DNA of 64,000 nt from positions 81,658 to 145,657 of the forward strand of contig NZ_JAGGRI010000003.1 of the NCBI RefSeq assembly GCF_018612875.1, written 5' to 3'. This stretch comes from Lysobacter sp. ISL-50 (lineage in GTDB: Bacteria > Pseudomonadota > Gammaproteobacteria > Xanthomonadales > Xanthomonadaceae). Positions 1 through 8,527 of this stretch are shown here, piece by piece. The notes under the pieces are model-generated. The model searched no databases. It was not told where the DNA came from and saw nothing but the letters and a program-made list of their open reading frames with translations. Every line of letters starts with the position of its first letter. The stretch's first letter is position 1. Position numbers and translations under genes: made by a program.

Positions 1-1
1 G

Positions 2-52
2 GTGCGCCAACACCTGTCTGAGTTGGGCGAGTTTTCCGCTCGTCTGGAGTAA
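2..52 (+). CDS. 3' end of a phage gene, probably terminase small subunit
   Basis: Only the last 16 codons and the TAA stop are present; they end in the residues ELGEFSARLE. The gene ends three bases before the GTG start of the large terminase gene. In lambda-like phages the small terminase subunit (Nu1 type) lies directly upstream of the large subunit, so the assignment is by position only. Nothing in the visible residues is diagnostic. Confidence 0.4.
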   Translation: MRQHLSELGEFSARLE

Positions 53-55
53 TGC

Positions 56-2002
56 GTGTACGACGGTTCGGACGACGTTGCGCGGTACTGGCGCGACGGC
101 CTGATGCCCGATCCATTTCTCGATGTGTCCGAGTGGGCGGATCGCGACCGGGTTTTGTCCAGCACTTCGTCGGCCGAGCCAGGTCGCTGGCGCACCGCGC
201 GAACGCCGTACCTGCGCGACATCATGAACGACCTGTCGCCGGCTTCGGCGACCGAGCGCGTCGTCTTTATGAAGGGCGCTCAGGTCGGGGGCACGGAATG
301 CGGCAATAATTGGATCGGGTACGTCATCGCGTGCGCGCCGGGACCGATGATGGCGGTGGCGCCCACGGTCGAGATGGCCAAGCGCAATTCGAAACAGCGC
401 ATCGATCCGCTGATCGAGGAGTCGCCGTCGCTGCGCGAGCGCATTGCGCCGTCGCGCGCGCGCGATGCCGGCAACACCATCCTCGCCAAGGAGTTCCGCG
501 GCGGCGTGCTGGTGCTGACCGGGGCCAACAGCGCGGTCGGCCTGCGCTCGATGCCGGTGCGGTATCTGTTTCTGGACGAAGTGGACGGCTACCCACGCGA
601 CGTGGAAGGCGAAGGCGATGCGGTGGCGCTGGCGGAAGCCCGCACCCGCACCTTTACCCGGCGCAAGATTCTGTTGGTCTCGACGCCGACGATTGCCGGC
701 GCCAGCACCATCGAGCGCGAGTACCTTGCGTCCGACCAGCGCCGGTTCTTCGTGCCGTGCCCGCATTGCCGGCATGAGCAGTGGCTGCGATTCGAGCAAC
801 TGCGCTGGACCTGGGGCGAGCCGCGCTCGGCCCGTTACATCTGCGAGGTCTGCGAGCAGCCGATCGGGGAGCACCACAAGACCGCGATGCTGGCGGACGG
901 GCATTGGATCGCGACCGTCCCGCAGAACAGCGGCAAGACGGCCGGCTACCACCTGTCCTCGCTGTACTCCCCGGTCGGCTGGCGCAGTTGGGCCGACATC
1001 GCCGCCGCATGGGAAACCGCCCAGGGCTCGGCGACCGCGCTCAAGGCGTTCAAGAACACCGAGCTGGGCGAGACCTGGGAAGAGGAAGGCGAGGCCCCCG
1101 ACTGGGAGCGTTTGCTGGAGCGGCGCGAGGACTACCGCATCGGCACCGTGCCGGCCGGTGGATTGTTGCTGACCGGCGGCGCCGACATTCAGAAAGACCG
1201 CATTGAGGTATCGGTCTGGGCCTTCGGGCGCGGGCGCGAGACCTGGCTGGTTGAGCATCGCGTGCTGATGGGCGACACCGCCCGCGCGGCGGTGTGGAAC
1301 GAATTGGGTCAGGTGCTGCAAGCGCAATGGACCCACGCCAGCGGCGCACTGCTGCCGCTGACGCGATTGGGTTTGGACACAGGCTTTGCAACGCAGGAAG
1401 CGTATGCGTTTGCGCGCTCGGCGGGCGATCCACGCCTGCTGCCGATGAAAGGCGTCGGCAGCGCCGCCGCGCTGATCGGCACACCGACCGCGGTGGATGT
1501 GAGCGTGCCCGGTAAGCGCATCCGGCGCGGCTTGAAACTGTTCGCGATCGCCGGTGGCATTGCCAAGCTGGAGTTCTACAACGCGCTACGCCTGTCGATC
1601 GAGATCGGCCCGGACGGGCAGCCGGCGTTTCCGGCCGGCTACGTCCACCTGCCGAAGGTCGACGGCGAGTTCCTTCAGCAGCTGACCGCCGAACACCTGA
1701 TCTCCCGACGCGACCGCCACGGCTACACCGTGCGCGCCTGGGAGAAGCGGCGCGACCGCAACGAGGCGCTCGACTGTTACGTCATGGCGCGCGCCGCGGC
1801 GATGCAGGCCGGCGTCGATCGATTCGAAGAGCGCCATTGGCGCGAGATGGAGCGAACGCTTGGCGTTCTACCTGCGGCGATGCCATCAACGTCACCGTCC
1901 CCACCGACTTACCCCTCCCCACAGGCCGCCTCCCCAGGCGGCCTTTCCATTTCCGCCCCGCGCCGAGGGCGCCGGGTCATTTCGAGCCGTTTCATGCGAT
2001 GA
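56..2002 (+). CDS. phage terminase large subunit, lambda gpA family
   Basis: This 648-residue protein is the DNA-packaging motor: an N-terminal ATPase that drives DNA into the prohead and a C-terminal nuclease that cuts the concatemer. The Walker A-like segment KGAQVGGTE is at about residues 73-81 and the Walker B segment YLFLDEVDGYP near residue 170. A CPHC/CEVC cysteine pair follows near residues 230-265, as is usual in GpA terminases. Length matches the lambda gpA family (about 640). The start is GTG at 56, three bases after the upstream stop. The stop overlaps the next start (ATGA), so the genes are probably translationally coupled. Confidence 0.95.
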   Translation: MYDGSDDVARYWRDGLMPDPFLDVSEWADRDRVLSSTSSAEPGRWRTARTPYLRDIMNDLSPASATERVVFMKGAQVGGTECGNNWIGYVIACAPGPMMAVAPTVEMAKRNSKQRIDPLIEESPSLRERIAPSRARDAGNTILAKEFRGGVLVLTGANSAVGLRSMPVRYLFLDEVDGYPRDVEGEGDAVALAEARTRTFTRRKILLVSTPTIAGASTIEREYLASDQRRFFVPCPHCRHEQWLRFEQLRWTWGEPRSARYICEVCEQPIGEHHKTAMLADGHWIATVPQNSGKTAGYHLSSLYSPVGWRSWADIAAAWETAQGSATALKAFKNTELGETWEEEGEAPDWERLLERREDYRIGTVPAGGLLLTGGADIQKDRIEVSVWAFGRGRETWLVEHRVLMGDTARAAVWNELGQVLQAQWTHASGALLPLTRLGLDTGFATQEAYAFARSAGDPRLLPMKGVGSAAALIGTPTAVDVSVPGKRIRRGLKLFAIAGGIAKLEFYNALRLSIEIGPDGQPAFPAGYVHLPKVDGEFLQQLTAEHLISRRDRHGYTVRAWEKRRDRNEALDCYVMARAAAMQAGVDRFEERHWREMERTLGVLPAAMPSTSPSPPTYPSPQAASPGGLSISAPRRGRRVISSRFMR

Positions 2003-2217
2003 CCGATCTTCCTTATACCCACGAACAACTTAAGGCGCTGCGCAACGCGCTCGCGCGCGGCGAACGCCGCGTCAGCTTCGGCGACCGCCTGGTCGAGTAC
2101 CGCTCCGTCGACGAACTGCTGGCCGCGATCCGCGAGATCGAAGCCGCGCTCGCCGGCACCGAAGGCCAGCCCCGGCGCGTGCGCCGACTGCTGACCACCA
2201 CCTCCAAGGGCTTCTGA
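1999..2217 (+). CDS. head-tail connector protein, gpW family
   Basis: A 72-residue protein of the gpW family, which in lambda is added to the filled head to stabilise the packaged DNA and form the surface where head-tail joining proteins dock. The start MTDLPYTHEQL, the helical centre (LRNALARGERRVSF, then VEYRSVDELLAAI) and position between terminase and portal all fit gpW. The start is the ATG at 1999 that overlaps the terminase stop; in-frame codons further upstream lie inside terminase and are unlikely starts. It ends one base before the portal gene. Confidence 0.85.
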   Translation: MTDLPYTHEQLKALRNALARGERRVSFGDRLVEYRSVDELLAAIREIEAALAGTEGQPRRVRRLLTTTSKGF

Positions 2218-2218
2218 C

Positions 2219-3715
2219 ATGAGTTGGTGGTCCCGGCTGCGAACCTCGATGTTCGGAGGCACGCCCGTGCATGAAGTCGCCGGCCACGGTCGCCGCTCGA
2301 CCGCGTGGCAGCCCAGCAATCCCGGCGCGGTCGCCGCGCTGCTGGCGACCGGCGATGCGCTGCGGGTGCGCTCGCGCGACCTGGTGCGTCGCAACGCCTG
2401 GGCGAATGCCGCGCTTGAAGCGTTCGTCGCCAACGCGGTCGGCACGGGCATCAAGCCGCAATCTCTGATCGCCGATACCACGCAGCGCGAAGCACTGCAG
2501 GCGCTGTGGCGCGACTGGTGCGACGAGGCCGATGCGGCGGGCCTGACTGATCTCTACGGCTTGCAGGCGCTGGCGTGCCGCGCGCTGTTGGAGGGCGGCG
2601 AGTGCCTGGTGCGGCTGCGACCGCGACGACCGGAGGACGGCTTTGCCGTTCCGCTTCAATTGCAGTTGCTGGAGCCGGAGCATCTGCCGCTGACGCTCAA
2701 CCGGGAGGAGCCCAATGGCAACCTGATCCGTGCCGGCATCGAGTTCGATCGGCTGGGACGGCGGGTCGCGTATCACCTCTACCTGTCGCATCCGCAAGAC
2801 GGTGCGATGGCGCCGATGTCGCGACACGGTGGCATGGAAACGTTTCGGGTGCCGGCATCGGAAATCCTGCACCTCTTCCGTCCGCTGCGTCCCGGCCAGA
2901 TTCGCGGCGAGCCGTGGCTCGCGCGCGCGATCATCAAGCTGCACGAGCTAGACCAGTACGACGACGCCGAGCTGGTCCGCAAGAAGACGGCGGCGATGTT
3001 CGCCGGCTTCGTGACCCGAGACGGTCCCGAAGATCCGTTGCCCGGGGATGGACCGCCCGACGAACACGGGACGGCGCCGCTCGGCCTGGAACCGGGCAGC
3101 CTACAGATTCTGGAGGCCGGCGAGAGCGTCACCTTCGCCCAGCCGGCCGATGTGGGCGCGAGCTACGAGGCGTTCCTGCGCTCACAGTTCCGCGCGGTGG
3201 CGGCTGCCGTGGGCATTACCTATGAGCAGCTGACCGGCGACTTGACCGGGGTGAACTACTCGTCCATCCGCGCCGGTCTGCTGGAGTTCCGGCGCCGCTG
3301 CGAGATGGTCCAGCACACCGTGCTGGTCTATCAACTGTGCCGGCCGATCTGGAATGCGTTCCTGGATGCCGCGGTGTTGTCGGGCGCGATTGAACTGCCC
3401 GGCTACCGGCGTCGCAAGCGCCAGTACCGCACCAGCAAATGGGTGCCGCAAGGCTGGAGCTGGGTCGATCCGGAGAAGGAATTCAACGCAATGATCCTAG
3501 CGATTCGTGCCGGCCTGCTCTCGCGCTCGGAAGCGATCGCCAGTTCCGGTTACGACGCCGAGACCATCGACCGCGAGATCGCGGCGGATGCTGCGCGCGC
3601 GGATGCGCTCGGCCTGGTCCTGGACAGCGATCCGCGCGCCGTCGCCCGCAATGGCGCCAAACACGCGCCACCACCGGCCGAAACCTCGGCCCTTGATGCG
3701 AAGCCCACCGAATGA
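2219..3715 (+). CDS. phage portal protein, lambda gpB family
   Basis: A 498-residue portal protein. Twelve copies normally form the ring at one vertex of the prohead through which DNA enters and leaves and to which the terminase and tail attach. The order of conserved blocks fits lambda-type portals: an N-terminal DALRVRSRDLVRRNAWA segment, a central SEILHLFRPLRPGQIRGEPW segment, and YEQLTGDLTGVNYSSIRAG near residue 340. The C-terminus is rich in Ala and Pro. The stop overlaps the start of the S49 protease gene by four bases. Confidence 0.95.
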   Translation: MSWWSRLRTSMFGGTPVHEVAGHGRRSTAWQPSNPGAVAALLATGDALRVRSRDLVRRNAWANAALEAFVANAVGTGIKPQSLIADTTQREALQALWRDWCDEADAAGLTDLYGLQALACRALLEGGECLVRLRPRRPEDGFAVPLQLQLLEPEHLPLTLNREEPNGNLIRAGIEFDRLGRRVAYHLYLSHPQDGAMAPMSRHGGMETFRVPASEILHLFRPLRPGQIRGEPWLARAIIKLHELDQYDDAELVRKKTAAMFAGFVTRDGPEDPLPGDGPPDEHGTAPLGLEPGSLQILEAGESVTFAQPADVGASYEAFLRSQFRAVAAAVGITYEQLTGDLTGVNYSSIRAGLLEFRRRCEMVQHTVLVYQLCRPIWNAFLDAAVLSGAIELPGYRRRKRQYRTSKWVPQGWSWVDPEKEFNAMILAIRAGLLSRSEAIASSGYDAETIDREIAADAARADALGLVLDSDPRAVARNGAKHAPPPAETSALDAKPTE

Positions 3716-4893
3716 TCCGACTGCCCCATCTGGCGGCGCGCGTGTTCAACACGCCGCTGCTGATCCAGCGAGCCAAGCTGGACGTGATCCTGAGTGTGCT
3801 TGGTCCCCGATTCGAGCTTCAGACCGTGCCGCCGCCGCAGATGGGGCCGCCCGGTCCGAACGCGGCGCCGCGACTGGCCGACGAGCGCGGTATCGCCGTG
3901 CTGCCGATCCACGGCACGTTGGTGCAGCGCACCGGCGGCCTGGATGCGCTGTCGGGCCTGACCAGCTACGAGTCCATCGGCCGCCGACTGGAGGCCATGC
4001 TGGCCGACAGCACGGTACGCGGCATCGTGCTCGATATCGACAGTCCCGGTGGCGAAGCCGCAGGGGTGTTCGATCTGGCCGATCAGATCCACGCCGCCGG
4101 CCAGCACAAGCCGGTGTGGGCGGTCGCCAACGATGCGGCCTTCTCCGCCGCGTACGCCTTAGCGAGCGCGAGTCAACGCGTGTTTCTGACCCGCACCGCC
4201 GGAGTTGGATCGATCGGTGTGATCGCCCTGCATCTCGATCAGTCGCAGCAAGACGCGAACGCCGGCTTGAAGTTCACCCCGATCCACGCGGGCGCGCGCA
4301 AGAACGACGGCAGCCCGCATGAGCCGCTCACGCCGCAGGCGCGCGCGTCCATCCAAACCGAAGTCGATCGTCTGTACGAACTGTTTGTGCTGACCGTCGC
4401 TCACCAGCGTGGCCTCTCGATTGACGCCGTGCGCGAAAGCGAGGCCGCACTGTACTTCGGCCAGGACGCCATCAACGTCGGCCTGGCCGACCGGCTCGGC
4501 ACGCTCAGCGACGCCGTCCAACAAATGCACACCGAACTGGATGCCGCCGCGCGTCCCCTTTTCCTGGAGTCCCCTCTGATGTCTACCCCTGATTCGGCGG
4601 TACCGACCGTTGAACCCGATGTCGTGCGCGCGCAAGCGCACAGCGATGCCCTGGCAATTGCCGAACTGTGCGAACTGGCAGGTCAATCCGCCCTGACCGC
4701 GAGCTTTCTGGCCGAAGGCATTTCGGCCGCGACCGCGCGCCAGCGGCTGCTCGCGGCGAAGGCCGAGTCGCCGGAGATCACCAGTCACCTGTCGCCGACC
4801 GCACCGATGCCGTCGACGGCAATGTCGCTGGATGACAACCCGCTGATTCACACGGTGAAAGCCCGTGCCGCCGCGGCGCGGAGGGGACGCTGA
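3712..4893 (+). CDS. prohead protease, peptidase S49 family (lambda gpC type)
   Basis: A 393-residue ClpP/SppA-fold serine protease that matures the prohead by cleaving scaffold and portal. The likely nucleophile is Ser145 in NDAAFSAAYALAS, and the likely general base is Lys197 in IHAGARKND, a Ser-Lys dyad as in S49 peptidases. The N-terminal half is the protease. The C-terminal part (from about residue 290) is a low-complexity helical region that can also be made alone as a scaffold from an internal ATG at 4579. The stop overlaps the next start (TGATG). Confidence 0.9.
   Translation: MIRLPHLAARVFNTPLLIQRAKLDVILSVLGPRFELQTVPPPQMGPPGPNAAPRLADERGIAVLPIHGTLVQRTGGLDALSGLTSYESIGRRLEAMLADSTVRGIVLDIDSPGGEAAGVFDLADQIHAAGQHKPVWAVANDAAFSAAYALASASQRVFLTRTAGVGSIGVIALHLDQSQQDANAGLKFTPIHAGARKNDGSPHEPLTPQARASIQTEVDRLYELFVLTVAHQRGLSIDAVRESEAALYFGQDAINVGLADRLGTLSDAVQQMHTELDAAARPLFLESPLMSTPDSAVPTVEPDVVRAQAHSDALAIAELCELAGQSALTASFLAEGISAATARQRLLAAKAESPEITSHLSPTAPMPSTAMSLDDNPLIHTVKARAAAARRGR
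4579..4893 (+). CDS. nested internal-start scaffold protein (lambda Nu3 type)
   Basis: An in-frame ATG at 4579 within the S49 protease gene begins MSTPDSAVPTVEPDVV and would make a 104-residue Ala-rich helical protein sharing the protease C-terminus. A ctggag ribosome-binding site lies ten bases upstream, inside the protease coding sequence. Lambda makes its scaffold Nu3 in exactly this way from within gene C. The protein also ends with a basic tail (ARAAAARRGR), suited to capsid binding. This is an inference from position and start context. Confidence 0.55.
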   Translation: MSTPDSAVPTVEPDVVRAQAHSDALAIAELCELAGQSALTASFLAEGISAATARQRLLAAKAESPEITSHLSPTAPMPSTAMSLDDNPLIHTVKARAAAARRGR

Positions 4894-5285
4894 TGCGCCT
4901 GACCACGTATCCGCCTGTCCAAGAAGGTTTGAACCTGGGCGATCTGCTCAAGTTCGAAGCCGACAACCTCTACTCGCGCGATCAGGTCATCGTCGTCGCC
5001 GGCCAAGTGCTGCAGCTCGGTCAGGTCGTCGGTCGCATTACCGCGAGCGGTGAGGTGGCGGCACTGGACCCCGCCGCCACCGACGGCCGGGAGGCCGCCG
5101 CTGGAGTGGCTATCGCGCCGATCTCGACCACTACCGAGCCCAGTCCGGACGGTTTGATCGTCGCCCGCCACGCCACCGTCGCCGACCACGCCTTGGTCTG
5201 GCCGCGCGCCGTAACCCCTGAACAACGTGCAGCCGCCGTCGCGCAATTGCGCGATCACGGCGTGCTTGTCCGCCACGGAGTCTGA
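4893..5285 (+). CDS. head decoration protein, lambda gpD family
   Basis: A 130-residue protein of the gpD type. These form trimers on the expanded capsid and stabilise it against the pressure of packaged DNA. The Gly/Val-rich beta segments (QVIVVAGQVLQLGQVVGRI, then AGVAIAPISTT) and the position between prohead protease and major capsid protein support the call. It is slightly longer than lambda gpD (110 residues) because of a C-terminal helix (TPEQRAAAVAQLRDHGV), as seen in related prophages. Confidence 0.8.
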   Translation: MRLTTYPPVQEGLNLGDLLKFEADNLYSRDQVIVVAGQVLQLGQVVGRITASGEVAALDPAATDGREAAAGVAIAPISTTTEPSPDGLIVARHATVADHALVWPRAVTPEQRAAAVAQLRDHGVLVRHGV

Positions 5286-5288
5286 TCC

Positions 5289-6296
5289 ATGTCCATGAAC
5301 AACCCGTTCCATAATCCGGCGTTCTCGATGAGCGCTCTTACCACCGCGATTAACCTGCTGCCGAACCAATACGGTCGCTTGGACGAGCTGAACTTGTTTC
5401 CGGTCAAACCGGTGCGTACGCGGCAAGTGACGGTCGAAGAACGCAATGGCGTGCTGTCGTTGTTGCAGACCCAACCGGTGGGCTCACCGGGCACCGTGGG
5501 CAAGCGCGGTAAGCGCAGCCTGCGTGCGTTCAACGTTCCGCATATTCCCCACGACGATGTGGTGCTGCCCGAGGAGGTCGTCGGTGTCCGCGCATTCGGC
5601 ACCGAGTCCGAACTGGAGACCGTGGCCGGCGTTATGGCCGATCACCTGCAGACCATGCGCAACAAGCACGCGATCACTTTGGAGCACCTTCGTATGGGCG
5701 CGCTCAAGGGTGTGATCCTGGACGCCGATGGCACCGAGTTGGCGAACCTGTTCGACATCTTCAACATCACGCCGAAGACCTTCGACTTCCAGCTCGCGAA
5801 CAAGGACACCGACGTTCGCAAGAAGTGCCTGGACCTTAAGCGCTACATGAGCCAATCGCTGCTTGGCGAGCGCATGAGCGGCATTCATGTGCTGGTGTCG
5901 ACCGAGTTCTTCGACGCGCTGACGGGGCATCAAAACGTAAAGGCAGCCTACGAACGTTGGCAGGAAGGCGCGGCGTTGCGCGATGACATGCGCGCTGACT
6001 TCCGAATGGCGGGCGTGAGGTTCGAGGAGTACACCGGCGAAGCCAGCGATGCAGACGGTAAGTCCCGTCGTTTCATCGCCGAAGGCGAAGGCCACGCGTT
6101 CCCGCTGGGCACGCTGGACACGTTCGCGACTTACGTGGCGCCGGCCGACTTCAACGAGAGCGTCAACACCCTGGGCCAACTGCTCTACAGCAAGCAGGCG
6201 CCGCGTAAGTTCGACCGCGGAACCGATCTGCACACGCAGTCGAATCCGCTGCCGATGTGCCATCGCCCGGCGTTGCTGCCTAAGCTGAAGGCGTAA
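5289..6296 (+). CDS. major capsid protein, lambda gpE family
   Basis: A 335-residue HK97-fold capsid protein of the gpE family (lambda gpE is 341 residues). Recognisable segments are MSALTTAINLLPNQYGRL near the N-terminus, FNVPHIPHDD, and the C-terminal region GTLDTFATYVAPADFNE. It lies directly downstream of the gpD homologue and upstream of a small head-tail joining gene, the order found in lambda. The N-terminus shows no long scaffold-like delta domain, consistent with a separate scaffold. Confidence 0.92.
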   Translation: MSMNNPFHNPAFSMSALTTAINLLPNQYGRLDELNLFPVKPVRTRQVTVEERNGVLSLLQTQPVGSPGTVGKRGKRSLRAFNVPHIPHDDVVLPEEVVGVRAFGTESELETVAGVMADHLQTMRNKHAITLEHLRMGALKGVILDADGTELANLFDIFNITPKTFDFQLANKDTDVRKKCLDLKRYMSQSLLGERMSGIHVLVSTEFFDALTGHQNVKAAYERWQEGAALRDDMRADFRMAGVRFEEYTGEASDADGKSRRFIAEGEGHAFPLGTLDTFATYVAPADFNESVNTLGQLLYSKQAPRKFDRGTDLHTQSNPLPMCHRPALLPKLKA

Positions 6297-6300
6297 GGGT

Positions 6301-6591
6301 GTGAACGCGTTCACGACAATGGACGAGGTAGTCTTCGACACGCTCGGCGTCGTCGCGCAGATTCAGCGCCGCCCTAACCCCTCGGTGCGAATCACCCTCA
6401 TCGTGCGCGACGGCGTCGAGCGTCTCGGGGAGTTCCAGCAGGTCATCGGCCGAGCCCGGCATGTCCTGGTCCGGAATCGGGAGTGGACGTTCCGTCGCGG
6501 TGACGAAGTCATCCTCGACGGCCGCACGCAAGCGGTCGAAGCGCTGGTTCGCGATGACGGCCTCGTTAACGAGGCGGTGCTGCATGGATGA
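6301..6591 (+). CDS. head-tail joining protein, gpFII-like
   Basis: A 96-residue protein starting with GTG at 6301, four bases after the capsid stop. It has alternating beta strands (VRITLIVRDGVERLGEF, WTFRRGDEVILDG), as expected for the small connector that caps the head completion ring and receives the tail. The assignment rests on size, beta-rich pattern and position after the capsid gene. The IS element begins immediately after its stop, so the head module is intact but its link to the tail genes is broken by about 1.5 kb. Confidence 0.6.
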   Translation: MNAFTTMDEVVFDTLGVVAQIQRRPNPSVRITLIVRDGVERLGEFQQVIGRARHVLVRNREWTFRRGDEVILDGRTQAVEALVRDDGLVNEAVLHG

Positions 6592-6600
6592 TATGACTTG

Positions 6601-6854
6601 CACTGTCAAATAGCTTCGATAAGCATTCCTTTGAGTGGGCCAAATCCCCTCGGGACGACGCAGCCAGTACGATCGACGGTGTTATCACGCTGATATTCGC
6701 GGGTTGGGTACCGCAGTACTCGGGTTCGTTTCGTAGGCCTGCCTCTGTCTAAGGATCGTGAATCGGCAACTGCACCGCCATCACTCAACCATGTCGAGGG
6801 TTACCTACCACACCGGGCTGCGCCGACTCCAAGAGACTCGGAGGGCGCGGTGGT
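6601..6854 (-). ncRNA. candidate guide (bridge/seek) RNA region of the IS
   Basis: This 254-base stretch between the transposase stop and the IS end has no open frame. In the IS1111 branch of the IS110 family the guide RNA is encoded here, downstream of the transposase. CTGTCTAAG at 6745-6753 is identical to the phage flank just outside the other IS end (8087-8095). TGATAT at 6691-6696 matches the opposite flank (6589-6594). Both could be target-guide segments. Several inverted segments, such as CCGACTC and GAGACTCGG near 6825, suggest structure. RNA ends cannot be set from sequence alone. Confidence 0.45.
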
Positions 6855-7967
6855 TCAGATTGCGCTTTGGGATCGCGTCATGCGCGCGATGTCCCAGATG
6901 AAGCCGGCCAGTTCGCGAGCGACGGCGACGACCGCGAGATTGGGGTGCTTTCCTTGCTGTGTGAGCTTGCGGAACCGGCCGCACAGGCGAAGTTGCGCAT
7001 CCCAGGCTCGATCGACAATCAACTTGCTTAGTTCTTGATGTCGAGTTTGGATGATTCTGGTGACCTTGGCTGGATATCGATAGGACCAGGCCGCCTCGAT
7101 CAACATTCGACGGGCATTGAAGTTTCCCGCTTTCGTGATCCCGCCGAGCTTACGACGTGCGCCTGAACTGTACTCGCTGGGCGTAATCCCGAGCCATGCC
7201 ATCAGTTGGCGTGGATTTTGGAACCGGCTCAGATCGCCGACTTCGGCAAGGATGGCCATGGCGGCCGTGAACTGGATTCCGCGGAGCCCCTGTAAGGACT
7301 GGAGTACCGGGTAGTGGTGCCATTGCGGAGCGAGCTCGCGCAGAGCGCATTCCAATCTTGAGCTTTGATGTTCTCGATCAGTGATGGTCCGCAGGTGTTC
7401 CTCAAACGCGATTTGCGACCACGGTGTGGCGAAGACGAATTCGGATAGCCATCGTCGATGTGCAGGTCGCCAATCCGCTTTACCTTCGTATCGAACTCCG
7501 TGCGTCAGCAGGAACGACTTTAGCCTCTGCTTCGCATGTCGAAGATCTCGCTTGGCCGATACCCATGCCCTGACCAGGTCGCGTATGGCCTCGTCGTCGA
7601 CGGTAGGTACGTGAATAGGACTGAAGTCGCCATGGCGCAGTGCGCGAACCAGCATGGTCGCATCGCGGCGATCGGTCTTGACGTGGTCGCCCGGTTTACG
7701 CGCGAGCAGCGATGGAGCGCATACAACGCACTCAAAGCCCTTCTTGGTCAGAAGCCGATAAAGACCATATCCGCAGGGGCCTGCCTCATAAATGAAGGCA
7801 ACGCGCGCCGCCTTGGACCGCAATCGGGTACACAAGCGCGCTACGTCAACGTCTCGGACACCGATGTTGCCTAAGCCTTGTATTTCCCCGTATCCCACGG
7901 AGTAAGCAGCAACAATGCTCTCTTTATGTACATCGAGCCCGACGAACACGGTGTTGGTGTCGTTCAT
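6855..7967 (-). CDS. IS110-family DEDD transposase
   Basis: A 370-residue recombinase of the IS110 family. The N-terminal RuvC-like DEDD domain starts VFVGLDVHKESIVAAY, with the first Asp in GLDVHK, a Glu in FIYEAGPCG and the Asp-rich KTDRRDATML segment. The C-terminal Tnp domain has SLQGLRGIQFTAAMAI and GGITKAGNFNARRMLI. IS110 transposases cut and paste using a structured guide RNA encoded in the element. The start MNDTNTV at 7967 is preferred to an upstream in-frame codon because the conserved domain begins there. The gene appears full length. Confidence 0.93.
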   Translation of the reverse strand: MNDTNTVFVGLDVHKESIVAAYSVGYGEIQGLGNIGVRDVDVARLCTRLRSKAARVAFIYEAGPCGYGLYRLLTKKGFECVVCAPSLLARKPGDHVKTDRRDATMLVRALRHGDFSPIHVPTVDDEAIRDLVRAWVSAKRDLRHAKQRLKSFLLTHGVRYEGKADWRPAHRRWLSEFVFATPWSQIAFEEHLRTITDREHQSSRLECALRELAPQWHHYPVLQSLQGLRGIQFTAAMAILAEVGDLSRFQNPRQLMAWLGITPSEYSSGARRKLGGITKAGNFNARRMLIEAAWSYRYPAKVTRIIQTRHQELSKLIVDRAWDAQLRLCGRFRKLTQQGKHPNLAVVAVARELAGFIWDIARMTRSQSAI

Positions 7968-8083
7968 CACGGTAACCTCCACGGCGAGAACCACTTGCCA
8001 GCGTACTCCCGGCTCAGCGCGCGTGTCAGCGCGCCTCCCTGGCTACGCCCTTTTAAGGTGCGATCTTCGGGGGCGGACAAGTC

Positions 8084-8527
8084 ATGCTGTCTAAGACCGC
8101 CTCGCCCTGGATTGTGTCCTGGGATTTGCTGGAGAAGATCGCTAGTCGATTGGCGGATATCCAGGAGAGCGAGGGCTATCGCACCAATATTGGCGCGACG
8201 ATTACTTTGGAACCGTCGCAGCATTCCGACGAACTGGTTACCGGGCTGACACTGGTATCGCTCGGTATCCGGCGCGACGAAGCCAAGCCCCAAGGACGCC
8301 ACCGAATCATGCAGGCGGTGGCCGAGGCGACCGTGCCATCGTCGCTAGAAGAGGCACACGTCCAAGCGCATGCCATCGCCGCCGACATCGAGGACGCGCT
8401 CGATGAGTGGATTCCGCTGCCGAATGCGTTGCCGGTGCAGGTCGAGGACATCGTGTTTCTCGACCGACCGGAGGGTTTACCGGTCGTGGCCGTGCAAGTG
8501 GCCCTGACGATCCGTTATCGCCGCTGA
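8084..8527 (+). CDS. phage tail completion / terminator-like protein, 5' end altered by IS
   Basis: A 147-residue protein with a helical N-terminal half and a C-terminal end VVAVQVALTIRYRR typical of small tail terminator or completion proteins. It lies where lambda has the genes between FII and the tail tube gene. The ATG at 8084 is at the very edge of the IS. Without the IS the frame would start at 6586 with the codons ATG GAT GAT ATG, so the insertion removed about three codons and supplied or preserved an ATG. Its ribosome-binding site is now IS-derived and may be weak. The product assignment is by position. Confidence 0.55.
   Translation: MLSKTASPWIVSWDLLEKIASRLADIQESEGYRTNIGATITLEPSQHSDELVTGLTLVSLGIRRDEAKPQGRHRIMQAVAEATVPSSLEEAHVQAHAIAADIEDALDEWIPLPNALPVQVEDIVFLDRPEGLPVVAVQVALTIRYRR

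Larger units (their letters stand above)
6593..8085. mobile_element. IS110-family insertion sequence (IS1111-like layout)
   Basis: A roughly 1.49 kb element interrupts the phage morphogenesis operon. Its ends are placed at an 8-bp inverted pair, ATGACTTG at 6593-6600 and CAAGTCAT at 8078-8085, one base beyond the point where phage coding resumes. It carries one transposase on the - strand. About 255 bases of non-coding DNA lie downstream of the transposase and only about 115 upstream. Joining the flanks directly restores a phage reading frame that starts ATGGATGATATG and continues CTGTCTAAG. The exact ends are uncertain by several bases, because IS110 elements make no clear target duplications. 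Confidence 0.8.
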
